Positions 53,745 to 64,000 of a DNA stretch of 64,000 bases are shown here, one piece after another. The notes under the pieces are model-generated. The model searched no databases. It saw only the letters and a list, made by a program, of their open reading frames with translations, and was not told where the DNA came from. Source of the DNA: Evernia prunastri (lineage: Eukaryota > Ascomycota > Lecanoromycetes > Lecanorales > Parmeliaceae). The DNA lies in the NCBI GenBank assembly GCA_003184365.1, contig NKYR01000018.1, positions 186,001 to 250,000 on the forward strand, written 5' to 3'. Each line of letters opens with the position of its first letter. Positions within the stretch are counted from its first letter, which is position 1. The position numbers were made by a program, and so were the translations under genes.

Positions 53745-55919
53745 CGGGACAACTGTTGCAGCTCTCCACTCATGATAGAGTGGGAGCTCCGTGGAGAGGC
53801 AGAGGATTGAGTATAGGTCAAGTTTATCATCGTCTGCAGGAAGACGATAATAACTACGAGGAAGTTTACATCACTAGCGGTAGCTGGTGGTGGTAGCGGA
53901 ACGTTTTCCGCGGAGAGGTCTTGGCACAAATTTTTGCATAACTTTGCGCAGCTCCGCAATTCGCATCGACTTTTGAACTTAACTTACCCGACTAGGAAGC
54001 ACCTAGTTGCAAATTGAAGAAATCGTTTTTTATATCTTCATGTTCATATGCCTATGCATACATCATATATCATATAACATATACCTATATAGGATCTTGA
54101 TCATAGGAATAAAACCCACCGTGGCAAGAATCCGAAGTCTTCTTCCTGCACACGCTGAGAACGCAGCATGGGCCAGAGTCGACGACTTGACGCCGAAGCC
54201 TTCATACTGCACCAACCCGAAGTACTTCCCCATGTGAATGCTGTTCCGTCTCCAAAAAAATTAGATAGCATCATTCTATCCGGCGGGGATGGCGAGCTAT
54301 TCCTGAAAGAGTCCTCCCAGCCGTTTGAGACTCTGGCGTCAGTTGACCCTTTGCATTCTTTTCTCTCGCCTTGCTTCGAAATTTGCTCACCTTCCTTATT
54401 CGTTGGCTCACCCCAAGATTTTTATTAGATTTATGCTTCAACAGCTAATGGCCATTGCCTGACAGACGCTGAAGGTGTCGTCGACCTGGAGGTCAGCAAA
54501 TCCTGCTAAGCTCCATGAACTCCCACTAATGGTCGGACTCATTATTGCCTTGCTGGTCTTACGGCTCCTACTTGTAGACCGTTTGGCAGGATGTTTGGTT
54601 TGCCGGTTGCCACGCCCAGGTTGAATTGGATTGCTGTTGAATACTCTTCCCGGAGAGAGCACTCCCACCAATCATTGTTCCGGTCGATGCTCGAAAGTCA
54701 CATGAAAACAAGCAAGTCACGAGTACTTAGAAGCCAGGTCAGAGGGCCATGGATCGAGAGACTGCCTCGGCAAGTTTTAAGGGCGGCTGCGTTGAATGGG
54801 AACGGCACAGTTTTAGGTGGCCAATGCAGAATTAAACCACCTAAGATTGTTTTCAGCCGAGGGTCCTCCGACCCATGGAAATTGCTCTTCCACGATCCCT
54901 TTGAATCATTAACGCTGTGGTGAAATATTTCGCTACCTTGTCGCAGGTTACCCCATGCTGTTACATATTCTGCTTCTGAAAGCCATTGGTATATTCCTTT
55001 GCACGGCCATCAATGCTGTTTAGCAACGGTATCCTCAGACCATGGACCTGCAAGACGAAGGTCTTTGGCCCTTGGAGTACCATTGTTCAACGGTTTCAAG
55101 CGTCATGCAGCTGCCATTACCAAGCTTATTGGTCAACGAACTAGTTGCATTATCGCAATGTATATTTCACGAAGGTGAGAAGGCACAGATACGCAGCTTG
55201 CTAGCGGTCTCTCGTATCTGCAATCACACGCTCTTTCAATCACTAAATTTTGCATAACAGATGCTCCCGAGACTGTCCAAAACCTCCAAAATATCGGCAG
55301 CACTAACGACGCGTAAGGGCTAAAGCATGGCCAACGTGCCCTTATGGTAAGATCCCATGACCTTACCTTGATCCATATGGCAGCAATGACTCTTAAATTT
55401 AGACAGACACTTTACAAACCAATCGTCACTTCGCATACTTGAAAAGCGAGTTACCTGCCACCAATATGGTGCAAAGGGGTCGGAGCAAAAAGGGTGGATT
55501 GCCCTTATCTAGGGATAGCCTTTCTCACCGATATGTATGTAGCAATACCTACCAGGTTAGACCTGCCATGGCCAGTACGGTAACTCTTGCTTCCGGTTTC
55601 ACCCATCGTCATTAACGCTTTACTTTAGGTGATTGGCTCTCGAACAAGGCATTGGGAGCTCTGGATATACCCCATCCATTCCGAGCTTTGAACAAAGCCA
55701 CCAATAGTATAACGCACATCAGTGGTGAGCTGCATTAGCTTGGGGGTTGAGTGATGCTCACGCGTGTGTCATAGCTATTCGACCAAGGCTGGACTATCTC
55801 CCACTCCTCCCTCCCGTTCCTTTTCCACCTTGACTTTCTGACACTGCAATTATTTCAAATCAACGGTATCAAACCCAGCCCAACCAGCCGCCGTCAAAAA
55901 CTAGCAAATTGAGAGCAAA
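53745..55919. other. 2.2 kb intergenic
   Basis: AT-rich with ATAT words around 54050-54095. Scattered frames lack motifs; a 71-codon frame at 55042-55257 has a Leu/Ser pattern slightly like an F-box, but nothing supports it further. Confidence 0.5.
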
Positions 55920-57771
55920 ATGGTCCAGGAGAAGGAGCTCGAGGGCTCGATGAGCTCTGTGCTATCCCCTACTCAGATTAACTCTTCCCCGAACGAAATC
56001 AACAGAAGCCAAGCCAGCCAAGCTCAAGCATCTCTGAATGGTGCCAACTATGACCTCCTTAGGGGGACCTACGAAAATGATCGAGGCACGGATGGCAGAA
56101 TCCCGTACCACCAGCCTACTTCGACCATGGATGGCATCCCTAACGAGCAGCAAGACTCCTCGCCCTTTAGAGCTGCTGGCCGTATGCGGCAACGAGATCC
56201 AATCGATGATGAGCCCTTGTCGAGAGCCAAGATGTGGGATCCAGTCAAGGACTGTAGTGTTCCTTCTCGTCTCCACGCAGACTTCAATATCTTCCCAGCT
56301 CGCGACAAAAGTAGCCAACAGTTCACGAACTCAACGACCGGTGGAACTGCTTCGATGGGCCCCTATTCCTGCCATAGTAATCACCCGCACGGTTATGCCC
56401 AAAGCTACGGACAGCAGTTTATGACTCCGGTAACCAGAGGTGCTTCTTCGATGGGCTTACTCCCTTACCCACAGTCGCACGCTATGCCCTCGGGATACCA
56501 AGGGAGTGGTGCGAGAGATTTACCGCCGTCTCAAGCTGGTCATCCGTACCAACACTATCAACCCAACCACTACCACCAGTCTAGGTACGAAAATGTTTCC
56601 ATCTTGCCTCTGCATCTCAGGGAATCATCTTCGCAGACTGCACAACAGTCCATGGAGCCACTAACCAGAGGACCTGCTTCAATGGACGTACAAAAGCGTC
56701 AAGCAAGCTACTTGAATGATTATTCCCAGGAGACCAGACGGCAACCTATCGGTATAGAATCCAGAACGCCTGCTCCTATGGCATCTCACGAGTCGGCACG
56801 GGAACATTCATCTCCTGACCTAACAACTCAAGGGCACATAGCCTCTCCATCAACGATTTCCAGCCTATCAGCCCAAACATTATCACCCACACAACAGCAT
56901 GATAGTCTGCAGCATCCGAGCCCCCTGACTAACATGTCCCAAGCATTGAACATGGCATACTACGCGGAGTCGTTGGATCAACAATCCAATCACAAAGAAG
57001 CCATACGTGCGTACGAGCAAGCCTGCGCTATGTTTCAAGAGGCGATCATCAGGAGTTGGAGCTTCGAGGACCGAATGAGGTGTAATGATGCTGTAAGCCA
57101 ATAGCTGTCCAGCATGAAATGAACGCTAATCTTTGTTCAAGCGGAACACCTTACACGCTCGTCTTGACGTGCTGTCACAAGTGTCAGCGGCGAGCCCGAG
57201 GCAAACAGTACCGCAGCAGGATGACCAGCAGGAAGAGGATGATTGCCTGGGGAGAGGAAAGCCTCAATACTCACTAGATGAGGACTGGGCCCTCTGCCAC
57301 AAGGGCGAAGAGGATCTAAGCTGGCAGGAGATTGCTGAAACGCCTTTGTTCAAAGACAAGCGTAAGCATCGATCCTTAAGTCAGCGCAAACATACCATCA
57401 GCAAGATGGGTCCCAAGTACCATGAAGCAGAAAGACCTTGGACTGCCGAGGAGGACCGGAAACTCTGCGCTTTGGGTGATGACGGGAAGACGCTTTCAGA
57501 TATTCACCGCAAATTTCGTCATCGCAATGCTGAGCGTTGCCTGAATCGGTATTTCCATTTGAAAGGCTACCGTCCTACCAGCAGGTCTCTCACTCAGACA
57601 TCTCACCAAGCTCCACAGGCTCCAGCACCATATCCTCTCGGCACCCAACACACGCATTCTTCAAGCGTTCTAGCAGGGCATACAGGATATGGTTCCCCTA
57701 CAAGTACTGCGGCCCCCAATCCGATCACCCATGGCGAGAGCTTTGGTCCGGCTCTCCAGCAGAACTACTAG
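55920..57771 (+). CDS. MIT-domain plus Myb/SANT-like protein
   Basis: Two exons, 55920..57092 and 57142..57771, joined across a 49-bp intron, give 600 aa. The first 325 residues are Gln/Ser/Pro/Tyr-rich with four spaced G-A/P-SM motifs (GGTASM, RGASSM, RGPASM and similar). Residues about 330-405 form a MIT-like helical hairpin (ALNMAYYAESLDQ, YEQACAMFQEAI, LHARLDVLSQ), completed only after splicing. Two Myb/SANT-like segments follow: YSLDEDWALCHKGEEDLSWQ and RPWTAEEDRKLCALGDDGKT with ERCLNRYFHLKG. MIT domains usually bind ESCRT-III or microtubules, while SANT domains act in chromatin, so the combination is odd. The TAG end is uncertain: the frame stays open to 57975 (see finding). Confidence 0.87.
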
Positions 57772-58917
57772 TTTCCACTCACCCCCGGTCAGAACAGCGC
57801 TTCTATCTTCACGCCAAGACATCAGACTGCTGGGATGCCATTTTCCCCCTCATCCTCCACCAGCGCCGAAGCCCCCAACTATTCTACGGCTCTAACGCCT
57901 TTACAGAGCGCGACTTCCACCAAGACACCAATACCCACATCTCAGGGTCCATCCAATTCCTCGAGGCAGACAGATTAGCAACTTGAATTTCCTGTCCACA
58001 TCATTCAGGCATCGGAACAACCATGAATTTTACACCCCATATGTCTCTTGACAATCCATCTTCTCCAGGAGCAGGTGGCAACGAGAGCACCGTTTGGCGC
58101 CACAGGCCTACGACGTTCGTCTTGGTCCGCCACCGAGTCCGCTGAAACATCTGCCACCCACTCAAGCAATGCTTCATCTGCCACCAAATCGCCCATCACA
58201 GCTTGGTCTCCGCCTTAGACCCGCGACTCGCCGAGCAGCCAAAGTGCGGCCGCTAACAGAATCCGCGGTCTCGGCGACCGGTTTATCTCGGAACAAGCTA
58301 GATCATAGACGAGAGTCGTGGGTAGACTTTGCACTGCTTACGGTCGAGCTTGTTCTCTTCATGGCGTCTGCCCTCCTTATTCATGATTGCCCAAGCCAAT
58401 CTTCTCAACGAGGAGACGTGTTATTAGTCTGCTAGTGATCTCCTTTTGAGACCTAGCCATTCTTGTCAATCTTTAAACTTAGAGATACGGAACGAATTTA
58501 TGATATGTACAAACATTACTGGTTCCTGTCCTCGTGAAGGCGTGCTGACTGTAGATCGCGTAGCTGTACGGGTGATAATGCTAAACATTTTGACACGTGC
58601 TATGCCGAGGATCTATTAGACTTGTCCTCGTCGAGGGCTCTGTCCAAATGGGTTTCAGCTTATCGCGGCTGACATATTCGGCTCGAGTTGTCCTCATAGG
58701 ACTTGCTAAACGGGCTCTGTTGGTTTGAAAACGTGTAATTCCAGCAAGAATATGCGATGTGATATGTACAGATCGTGCCAGAAAAGGCTCTCTGAAAGCT
58801 GGGTCTAGATGTTACCGCTTGATACCCACAGACAGTGCCAATACCAAAGCCTGGATGCGCAGCGCCGTTGCGGATTACTGGTGACTTGCTTCTAAACAAA
58901 TCCTCGCGAGGTGGAAG
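57772..58917. other. 3' region of the MIT/Myb gene and intergenic space
   Basis: Bases 57772-57975 continue the upstream reading frame without a stop and encode a Ser/Thr/Pro-rich stretch. A further Ser/Thr/Ala-rich frame occurs at about 58070-58219. Beyond this nothing is recognised. Confidence 0.5.
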
Positions 58918-60524
58918 CTATGCAACAACGCCCTCTGCCTTCAAGTCCTTAATCTCACCCTCGTTCATCCCCAAGATGTCTCTAAGTATTTCATCCGTGT
59001 GCTGGCCTAGAAGAGGTGGTGGTGTCCGTATGCTCGGTTCTGAGTAGGAGTACTTCACTGGCGTATTCACAAGTTTCATGGGACCACAGGTGGGATGCTC
59101 GATCTCTTTGACCATGTCGCGGGCGAGCACTATGGAACGACCTCTTATCAATCCGTACGTTCCTGGAGGTGGTCTTGGTGCATACATACCGTGCTCATGA
59201 TTCATGGTTCCCTGGATATCGTTCACCGCCGCATACGGCATACCGCTCTCATCCAGCACCTGCAGCCACTCTGCGGTAGTCTTCTTCGTCGTCTCTGACT
59301 CGATCATCGCTTCCAGTGTCTCTCGATTCTTCACACGCGCGCTGTTCGTGTGGAACCTCTCATCCTGCGGCCATTCGGGCTTACCAAGCTTATCGCATAG
59401 CACGCCAAAAAGACGGTCATTGCCCCCACCGAGCAGAACATCTCCGTCGGCAGTCTTGAACCCTTGGTATGGCACAATAGAGGGATGGGCTGTTCCCCAT
59501 CGCCCTGAGTCCGGGCGGCCGCTGATCAACGCTGAACTTGCCATATTGGCTAGAGTCGCCACCTGACAATCACTTAAAGCTACGTCGATATGCTGGCCTT
59601 TCCCCGTCCTTGCTCGCCCAAGTAAGGCTGCCATTATTGAATTCGAGGTGTACAGGCCCGTGGTCAAGTCGGTGACAGCGACTCCCACTTTCACCGGGGG
59701 TCCATCTCGAGCGCCAGTAATATGCATCAAGCCCATTTCCGCTTCAACCATCACGTCGTAGCCGGCGCGTTTGCGATAGGGACCAGTCTGGCCGTAGCCT
59801 GTAATGCTGGCGTAGATAAGAGAAGGGTTGATTTTCGACAGCGTCGAGTAGTCCATCGCATACTTCTGCAGGGCATCGGGCAGATAATTCTCGACGAGTA
59901 TATCACAATCTTTCACCAGCTTATGCAGAATCGAGACGCCAGACGGGGAGGCGAAGGAAAGTCCAATAGACTTCTTGTTGCGGTTCACCTATAATTTTCT
60001 AGTTAACTACCACACTAACGCTGAGCCCCAGTAGCTTCTTGCACTGTCAAGCGTACCGACAAGAAGTATGCACTTTCTCCAGGACTATCCTTCTTGTCCC
60101 CCCTAATGTGTTTTGCATATGGAGGACCCCAGGCTCGAGTATCATCACCTCGAGTAGGATGCTCGACTTTTATGACTTCTGCTCTGTTCCGATTCCACCG
60201 TTAGTACTGGGTCGGAAAGATCCTGTAGCCGGCCCTGTGGGTTCATCATACTGGATTTGACAATGCCTACCCGAGATCTCCGAATATTTGCGTGCAATAT
60301 GGCTTCTCAGGTCATTAGTCAAACGAACATAGGTTCCTTTATGCCACACATACGCCGGCTAGGACTCTAGTCATGTCCAGAACCCGAATACCCGCCAACG
60401 GCAGTGTGGGGTAATCCGCTGCAGCTGTTGCAAAACCTCTGCAGAGCGAGCATCTTGAGCCATTGAATCGTATACGAGGGCTTAGGTGCCTTGTCAGACC
60501 TATAGATATCCTCGAAGTAGCCAT
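58918..60524 (-). CDS. Class III (CaiB/BaiF) CoA-transferase, mitochondrial, SUGCT-like
   Basis: Four exons on the minus strand, 60354..60524, 60271..60302, 60057..60183 and 58918..59988, give 466 aa. The N-terminus (MATSRISIGLTRHLSPRIRF) is a typical mitochondrial leader. The family begins at LAGIRVLDMTRVLAGPYCTQ, continues with GDLGAEVIKVEHPTRGDDTR (the conserved aspartate), RNKKSIGLSF, NYLPDAL and the SITGYGQTGPY block. It transfers CoA between carboxylic acids; the closest pattern I know is succinate-hydroxymethylglutarate (glutarate) CoA-transferase. Introns are 51, 87 and 68 bp; the 87-bp one contains TACTAAC. Exon 2 is only 32 bp but is needed for the PYCTQIFGDLG block. The start lies 195 bp from the divergent riboflavin synthase. 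Confidence 0.94.
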
Positions 60525-60719
60525 GGTGGGCCAAATTGAAGAGGCTCAACTGGAGGAAGGGAAATGGCAATAAGGAAGAACAGAGGACCTCGGCAGATCG
60601 TTTCTAGCAATCTACCTTGACATTTGATGCGGAATCAGCTCCGCGATATCATCACCATTTCTCCCGAGGGTTAACTACTATTTTCTTTCTTCGATAGATA
60701 TTGCTGCACACTGTCAATC
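60525..60719. promoter_or_regulatory. Compact bidirectional promoter
   Basis: 195 bp separate the start codons of two divergent genes, so both promoters and leaders must overlap here. No specific binding site is claimed. Confidence 0.6.
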
Positions 60720-61601
60720 ATGTTCACCGGCATAGTTGAAGTCACAGGAAGTCAGTCTCTCCATATTTCAACCAGCATTCTTCTCAGCTAAACTAACGCA
60801 GCCAGCCGTCACCCGCCTCGAAAAGCAAGATGACACCGCAGCTGGCGGAGGAGGAACCTCGTTGACAATCTCCGACTGCGCCGAGATCCTAACAGATGCG
60901 CATCTAGGCGATAGCATTAGCATCAATGGTACGCTACCTCGGATCCTACCTAACTGACCGTACTTTCCGGTTTCTGAGTTTTTCCTTTCGTCCCAACCTT
61001 GACTTTTCCATCCCAAAGTTGTCACTCCGCTAATGCATTTCCCAACCCAGGCACATGCCTAACCATAACCTCCTTCACACCCACCCAATTCACCGTCGGT
61101 GTTTCCCCTGAGACCCTCCGCCGCACGAACCTTGGTTCTCTCACCCAGTCCTCCCCCGTGAACCTCGAGCGCGCCGTCAGTGCCGCGACGCGCATGGGCG
61201 GACACTTCGTGCAAGGACATGTGGACACCGTCGCCAAGATCCTCTCTGTAACGCCTGACGGCAATAGTTTGGTGTTCAGATTCCAACCGAGAGAAAAGGA
61301 GGTGCTGAGGTATGTGGTAGAGAAGGGGTACGTGACGCTTGATGGGGCCAGTTTGACTATTACGGCTGTAGATGATAAAGCTGGTTGGTGGGAGGTCATG
61401 TTGATTGCCTATACGCAGGAGCGAGTGGTGACGGCTGCAAAAAAAGCGGGGGAGGAGGTGAATGTGGAGGTGGATATGGTGGGCAAGTATGTTGAGAAGA
61501 GCGTTAGGGGGTACTTTGAAGGATTGGAGGAAGGGGACAGTGGAGGAGGGGTATTGGAGAGAATGGTTGGAAAGATTGTCGATGAGAGGATGAAGAAATG
61601 A
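60720..61601 (+). CDS. Riboflavin synthase alpha chain
   Basis: Three exons, 60720..60750, 60806..60928 and 61051..61601, give 234 aa. It starts with the diagnostic MFTGIVE. The two lumazine-binding barrels are visible: SISINGTCLTIT (first) with SPVNLERA, then MGGHFVQGHVD, and a second barrel with KGYVTLDGASLTIT. The enzyme dismutates two 6,7-dimethyl-8-ribityllumazine molecules into riboflavin. The first acceptor was set at the second of two AGs, because only that keeps the conserved VTGTVTRLE frame. Introns are 55 and 122 bp. Length is normal for fungi. The gene is convergent with HIR3, 157 bp away. Confidence 0.97.
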
Positions 61602-61758
61602 CGTGTGATAAATAATTTGTGGTGGTAGAATGCTAATTGAATAGAAAACAGGTATTGAGTGGGCTTGGATACGGAAAATTGCAGCTTTTGCTATCGTCCT
61701 TCTATTTGTGCTCGAATTGCCGCAGAACTTGCAGGGTATCATTGTGTCATGTTTCCTA

Positions 61759-64000
61759 TTACAGCTCCATTGGATCGCCCTTATCCTGTGGCACTTGCTC
61801 GTCCGGGCCTCGACCCTTGACTTCTGCTTGCTGCTCTTGCGGGCCTCCGATCTCTTCGTCGTCATCATCATCGTCGTCGTCTTCCTCATCATCCGGTCCT
61901 TCGTTCGCTGTAACAAAACCGCCTCCATTCGTGTCCCCACTCGCTGATTCATTCGTCCGTACTTTCACGAGGTTCGGAAACAACGGAGGCCTACTCTCTA
62001 TTGCATTTGCAGGCTTGTTTTCCACTACCTCATCATCGACCTCGCTCAACTCGCTTTCGTCATCCGCACTGTCGTGTACACTCCCTGGCACGCTGCTTCC
62101 TGGTTCCCTAACGGGGTCTTCGTGTACGACGACGGCAATTACTGATGAATTGGTAGCAGCTTTGTCTTGTTCTGATGCAGGTGCTGGTGCTAAGGATTTG
62201 AGCGCCTTAGCTGGGATCGTGGGTGCGGGCCTAGCAGCGATCGATTCAGCTTTCCGAATGATCTCTCTGGGAGTAACCCGATTAGCTTTGGTTCTCCGCT
62301 CAGCGGATAGCTCGCCGGGTTGGTCAGGCGGGGGCGTTTCAGCGGCATTGGTTGGGGCTGCGAGTATATTAACGAGTCTCATTCGAACCCTGTTTTCTTC
62401 CGCAGTCTCTTTGGCGATGATCTCGGGTACGAATGTGTCGTAAAGATGTGCATAGATGTCTCCGATGAGCTCCTCAAAAATTCCGCTTTTGAAGTAGTTG
62501 TTGTTCAATTTCTTGAATTCGATTGCCTCACGTAGTATCTCAACGATTGGAGAATTGGTCATTGTTGAATGTATGGAAGCTTCGAGGCGAGAAGCATTGA
62601 GCTGGAACGTTTCCGGATTCATACCTGTGAATATATCTTCCTGATAGCGGTCTGGTACTTTGCAGTATGGCTGACTGCGCAGGAGCTGCATTTATTAGCG
62701 CTTTGACATTAAGCATTAATTCAGTGCCAGAGCGTACCTTCAGATATGCTTGACAGACTTCTTGCCATATTCCAATATGACCAACAAAATCACCAGCCTT
62801 CTTGCGAATTCGCCGCGCTAGCGCTTCCAAGCTAGTCCTATCGTTCAGTTGATAGAGAAGTCGAACGAAAAATCTGACGTATCGACCAGTGTAGACAAAG
62901 TGTCTTCCAGCCCGTTCGTTGTCAGGCTTCCAAACTTGGATGGCCATGGTCTTTGTAAAGATTTGCTGCGTGATCTCATGCCTTGAATCTAGAGCAGCTT
63001 GTGCTTCGTTCGAGGAGTTGTTATAGATAATGTGAGCCGCCTTGGAAGGTGTTAGCTTTCCTCTTCTGAGAGCTCTGACTGAAAGCGAAGCCTACTCTTG
63101 CTACCATGCGATGGTGCCAGTTTGCCTTGTCTGCGAATCTAAGAGCTTTGATGACTTGCAGTATATAGCTTGCCCAATCATCTACATCCTGGACATCCGG
63201 GACTTTCCGCGAGTATGGCGTAGCTTTCAAGATTCGGCATCCTTCCTCTACCTACACGCCCATGTCAGCGAGATCAACACAGGACACAGACTGACTATCC
63301 TACCGAAATGCGCCTTGAGAGGCGAAGCTTATGGACCACCGAAACGAGCTTATAATGGGGCTCGAGAACCGGATCTTTGTCAGGATGTCGACTGTCCCGC
63401 TTGTCCGGGCAGGACTCGATAGCTCGTACAAAAGCATCGATGACAAATTGATATCCAATGCGCTTGGCGTTACCAAGAACGTTGTCGCCATAACTGTGCA
63501 TCTTCCAAAGCACCTTGCCAAGCATATACGAAACTCTGTTACCCAAATCAGTCGATCGTAGAACGGTTTGGTAAGGGCTTAGACTTACACCCAGTCTTGA
63601 GGTTTCTGAACCGAAGCTCGACGAAGTAAAAAGCTTGCGAATTTCCAGGCTGAATACATGGTCATACCTGGGAACTGATGGTTCTCATACATGCCCTGTC
63701 CGGCCCTGTTGAAAGGCCTCATGAAATCATTCATGTCAAAAGCTCGCATTGAAAATGGCTCTCGAGTCGATGCGTAGATCCTCGTACCAAAGTCAGCACA
63801 GAGATCGGCCATCTTGCTCGTTCCTTCGAACGACGCGTCACCGCAACGTGTTCCTACTGCCATAGCCATAGAGTAACAGTGGATAGCCTTTCGTTGCAAC
63901 ACCGCCAGATCCGCCATGTGGTTATCTAGTTTGTCTGCCGTCCAAGTACTCTCTTCTTCAATCATGGCGTCATATACCTGGGCTAGTCTATACCACGTCT
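61759..64000 (-). CDS. HIR3: Histone transcription regulator 3 (Hir3/CABIN1-like), 5' part outside window
   Basis: Five exons on the minus strand are present, 63589..64000 (open to the right), 63304..63535, 63096..63251, 62738..63040 and 61759..62685, giving about 675 C-terminal residues. Conserved blocks are LEPHYKLVSVVHKL, KATPYSRKVP, ADKANWHHRMVAR, AIQVWKPDNERAGRHFVYTG, RYVRFFVRLLYQLNDR and ILREAIEFKKLNNNYF, all typical of the fungal Hir3 family. Hir3 is the scaffold of the HIR complex, which deposits H3-H4 independently of replication and represses histone genes. The C-terminus is acidic with a poly-Asp run. Introns are 53, 52, 55 and 52 bp. The coding sequence crosses position 64000 in frame. 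Confidence 0.92.

Noticed and set aside
55042..55257. F-box-like 71-codon frame
   Set aside because: Only a loose Leu/Ser pattern; no LP..L start, no continuation across splice sites, no other support.
61637..62443. 268-codon Ser-rich frame overlapping the HIR3 end on the plus strand
   Set aside because: It is antisense to the acidic HIR3 C-terminus; the poly-Ser is the reverse of the poly-Asp coding run.

Overview
This is a 64 kb stretch of nuclear genome from a filamentous ascomycete (Pezizomycotina). The evidence is the gene content (a con-10-type conidiation protein, a CIA84-like complex I assembly factor, a PARP-type zinc-finger protein with an HWGC motif, a fungal AreA/GATA-like DUF1752 protein) and the splicing style: many introns of about 45-110 bp with GT..AG ends and CTAAC/CTGAC branch sites. 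The class is not resolved. I assembled 23 protein-coding genes, most of them by joining exons by eye, plus one doubtful reading frame. I found no tRNA, rRNA or CRISPR array.

Layout, left to right (strand): DUF1752 protein (+); a 2.7 kb gene-free stretch with a perfect hairpin; kinesin-6-like motor (+); SDR with a mitochondrial-type leader (+); membrane-anchored aspartyl-protease-like protein that has lost its catalytic motif (-); ubiquitin-conjugating E2 (-); signal peptidase subunit Sec11 (-); multi-pass membrane protein (+); BTB-like acidic protein (+) convergent with a proline-rich protein with a hydrophobic tail (-); CHZ-motif histone-chaperone-like protein (-); con-10-type protein (-); a 3.8 kb gene-free stretch; CIA84-like protein (-) divergent from a PARP-zinc-finger protein with charged repeats (+); second BTB protein (+); Ure2-type GST (+); secreted Asp f 7/RlpA-like double-psi barrel protein (-); AGC kinase of the S6K/Psk1 type (-); acidic nuclear-type protein with an RVRF motif (-); PHD-finger protein (-); MIT + Myb/SANT protein (+); class III CoA-transferase (-) head-to-head with riboflavin synthase (+); and the 3' part of the HIR-complex subunit Hir3 (-), which runs off the right edge.

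The genes do not form a pathway cluster or an obvious mobile island. They are mostly housekeeping or conserved regulatory genes separated by unusually roomy intergenic DNA (1-4 kb), some of which carries diverged direct repeats, microsatellites and two perfect hairpins. Chromatin and ubiquitin functions recur (Hir3, CHZ protein, PHD, PARP zinc finger, E2, two BTB proteins). Mitochondrial functions also recur (CIA84, CoA-transferase, SDR). I regard this as chance neighbourhood.

The observations most worth a second look are: the MIT + Myb protein, whose reading frame continues for 68 sense codons of similar composition beyond an in-frame TAG; the protease-like membrane protein with a missing first catalytic Asp and a long cytoplasmic repeat tail; two introns that are multiples of three without stops; the two perfect hairpins; and two pairs of diverged direct repeats.
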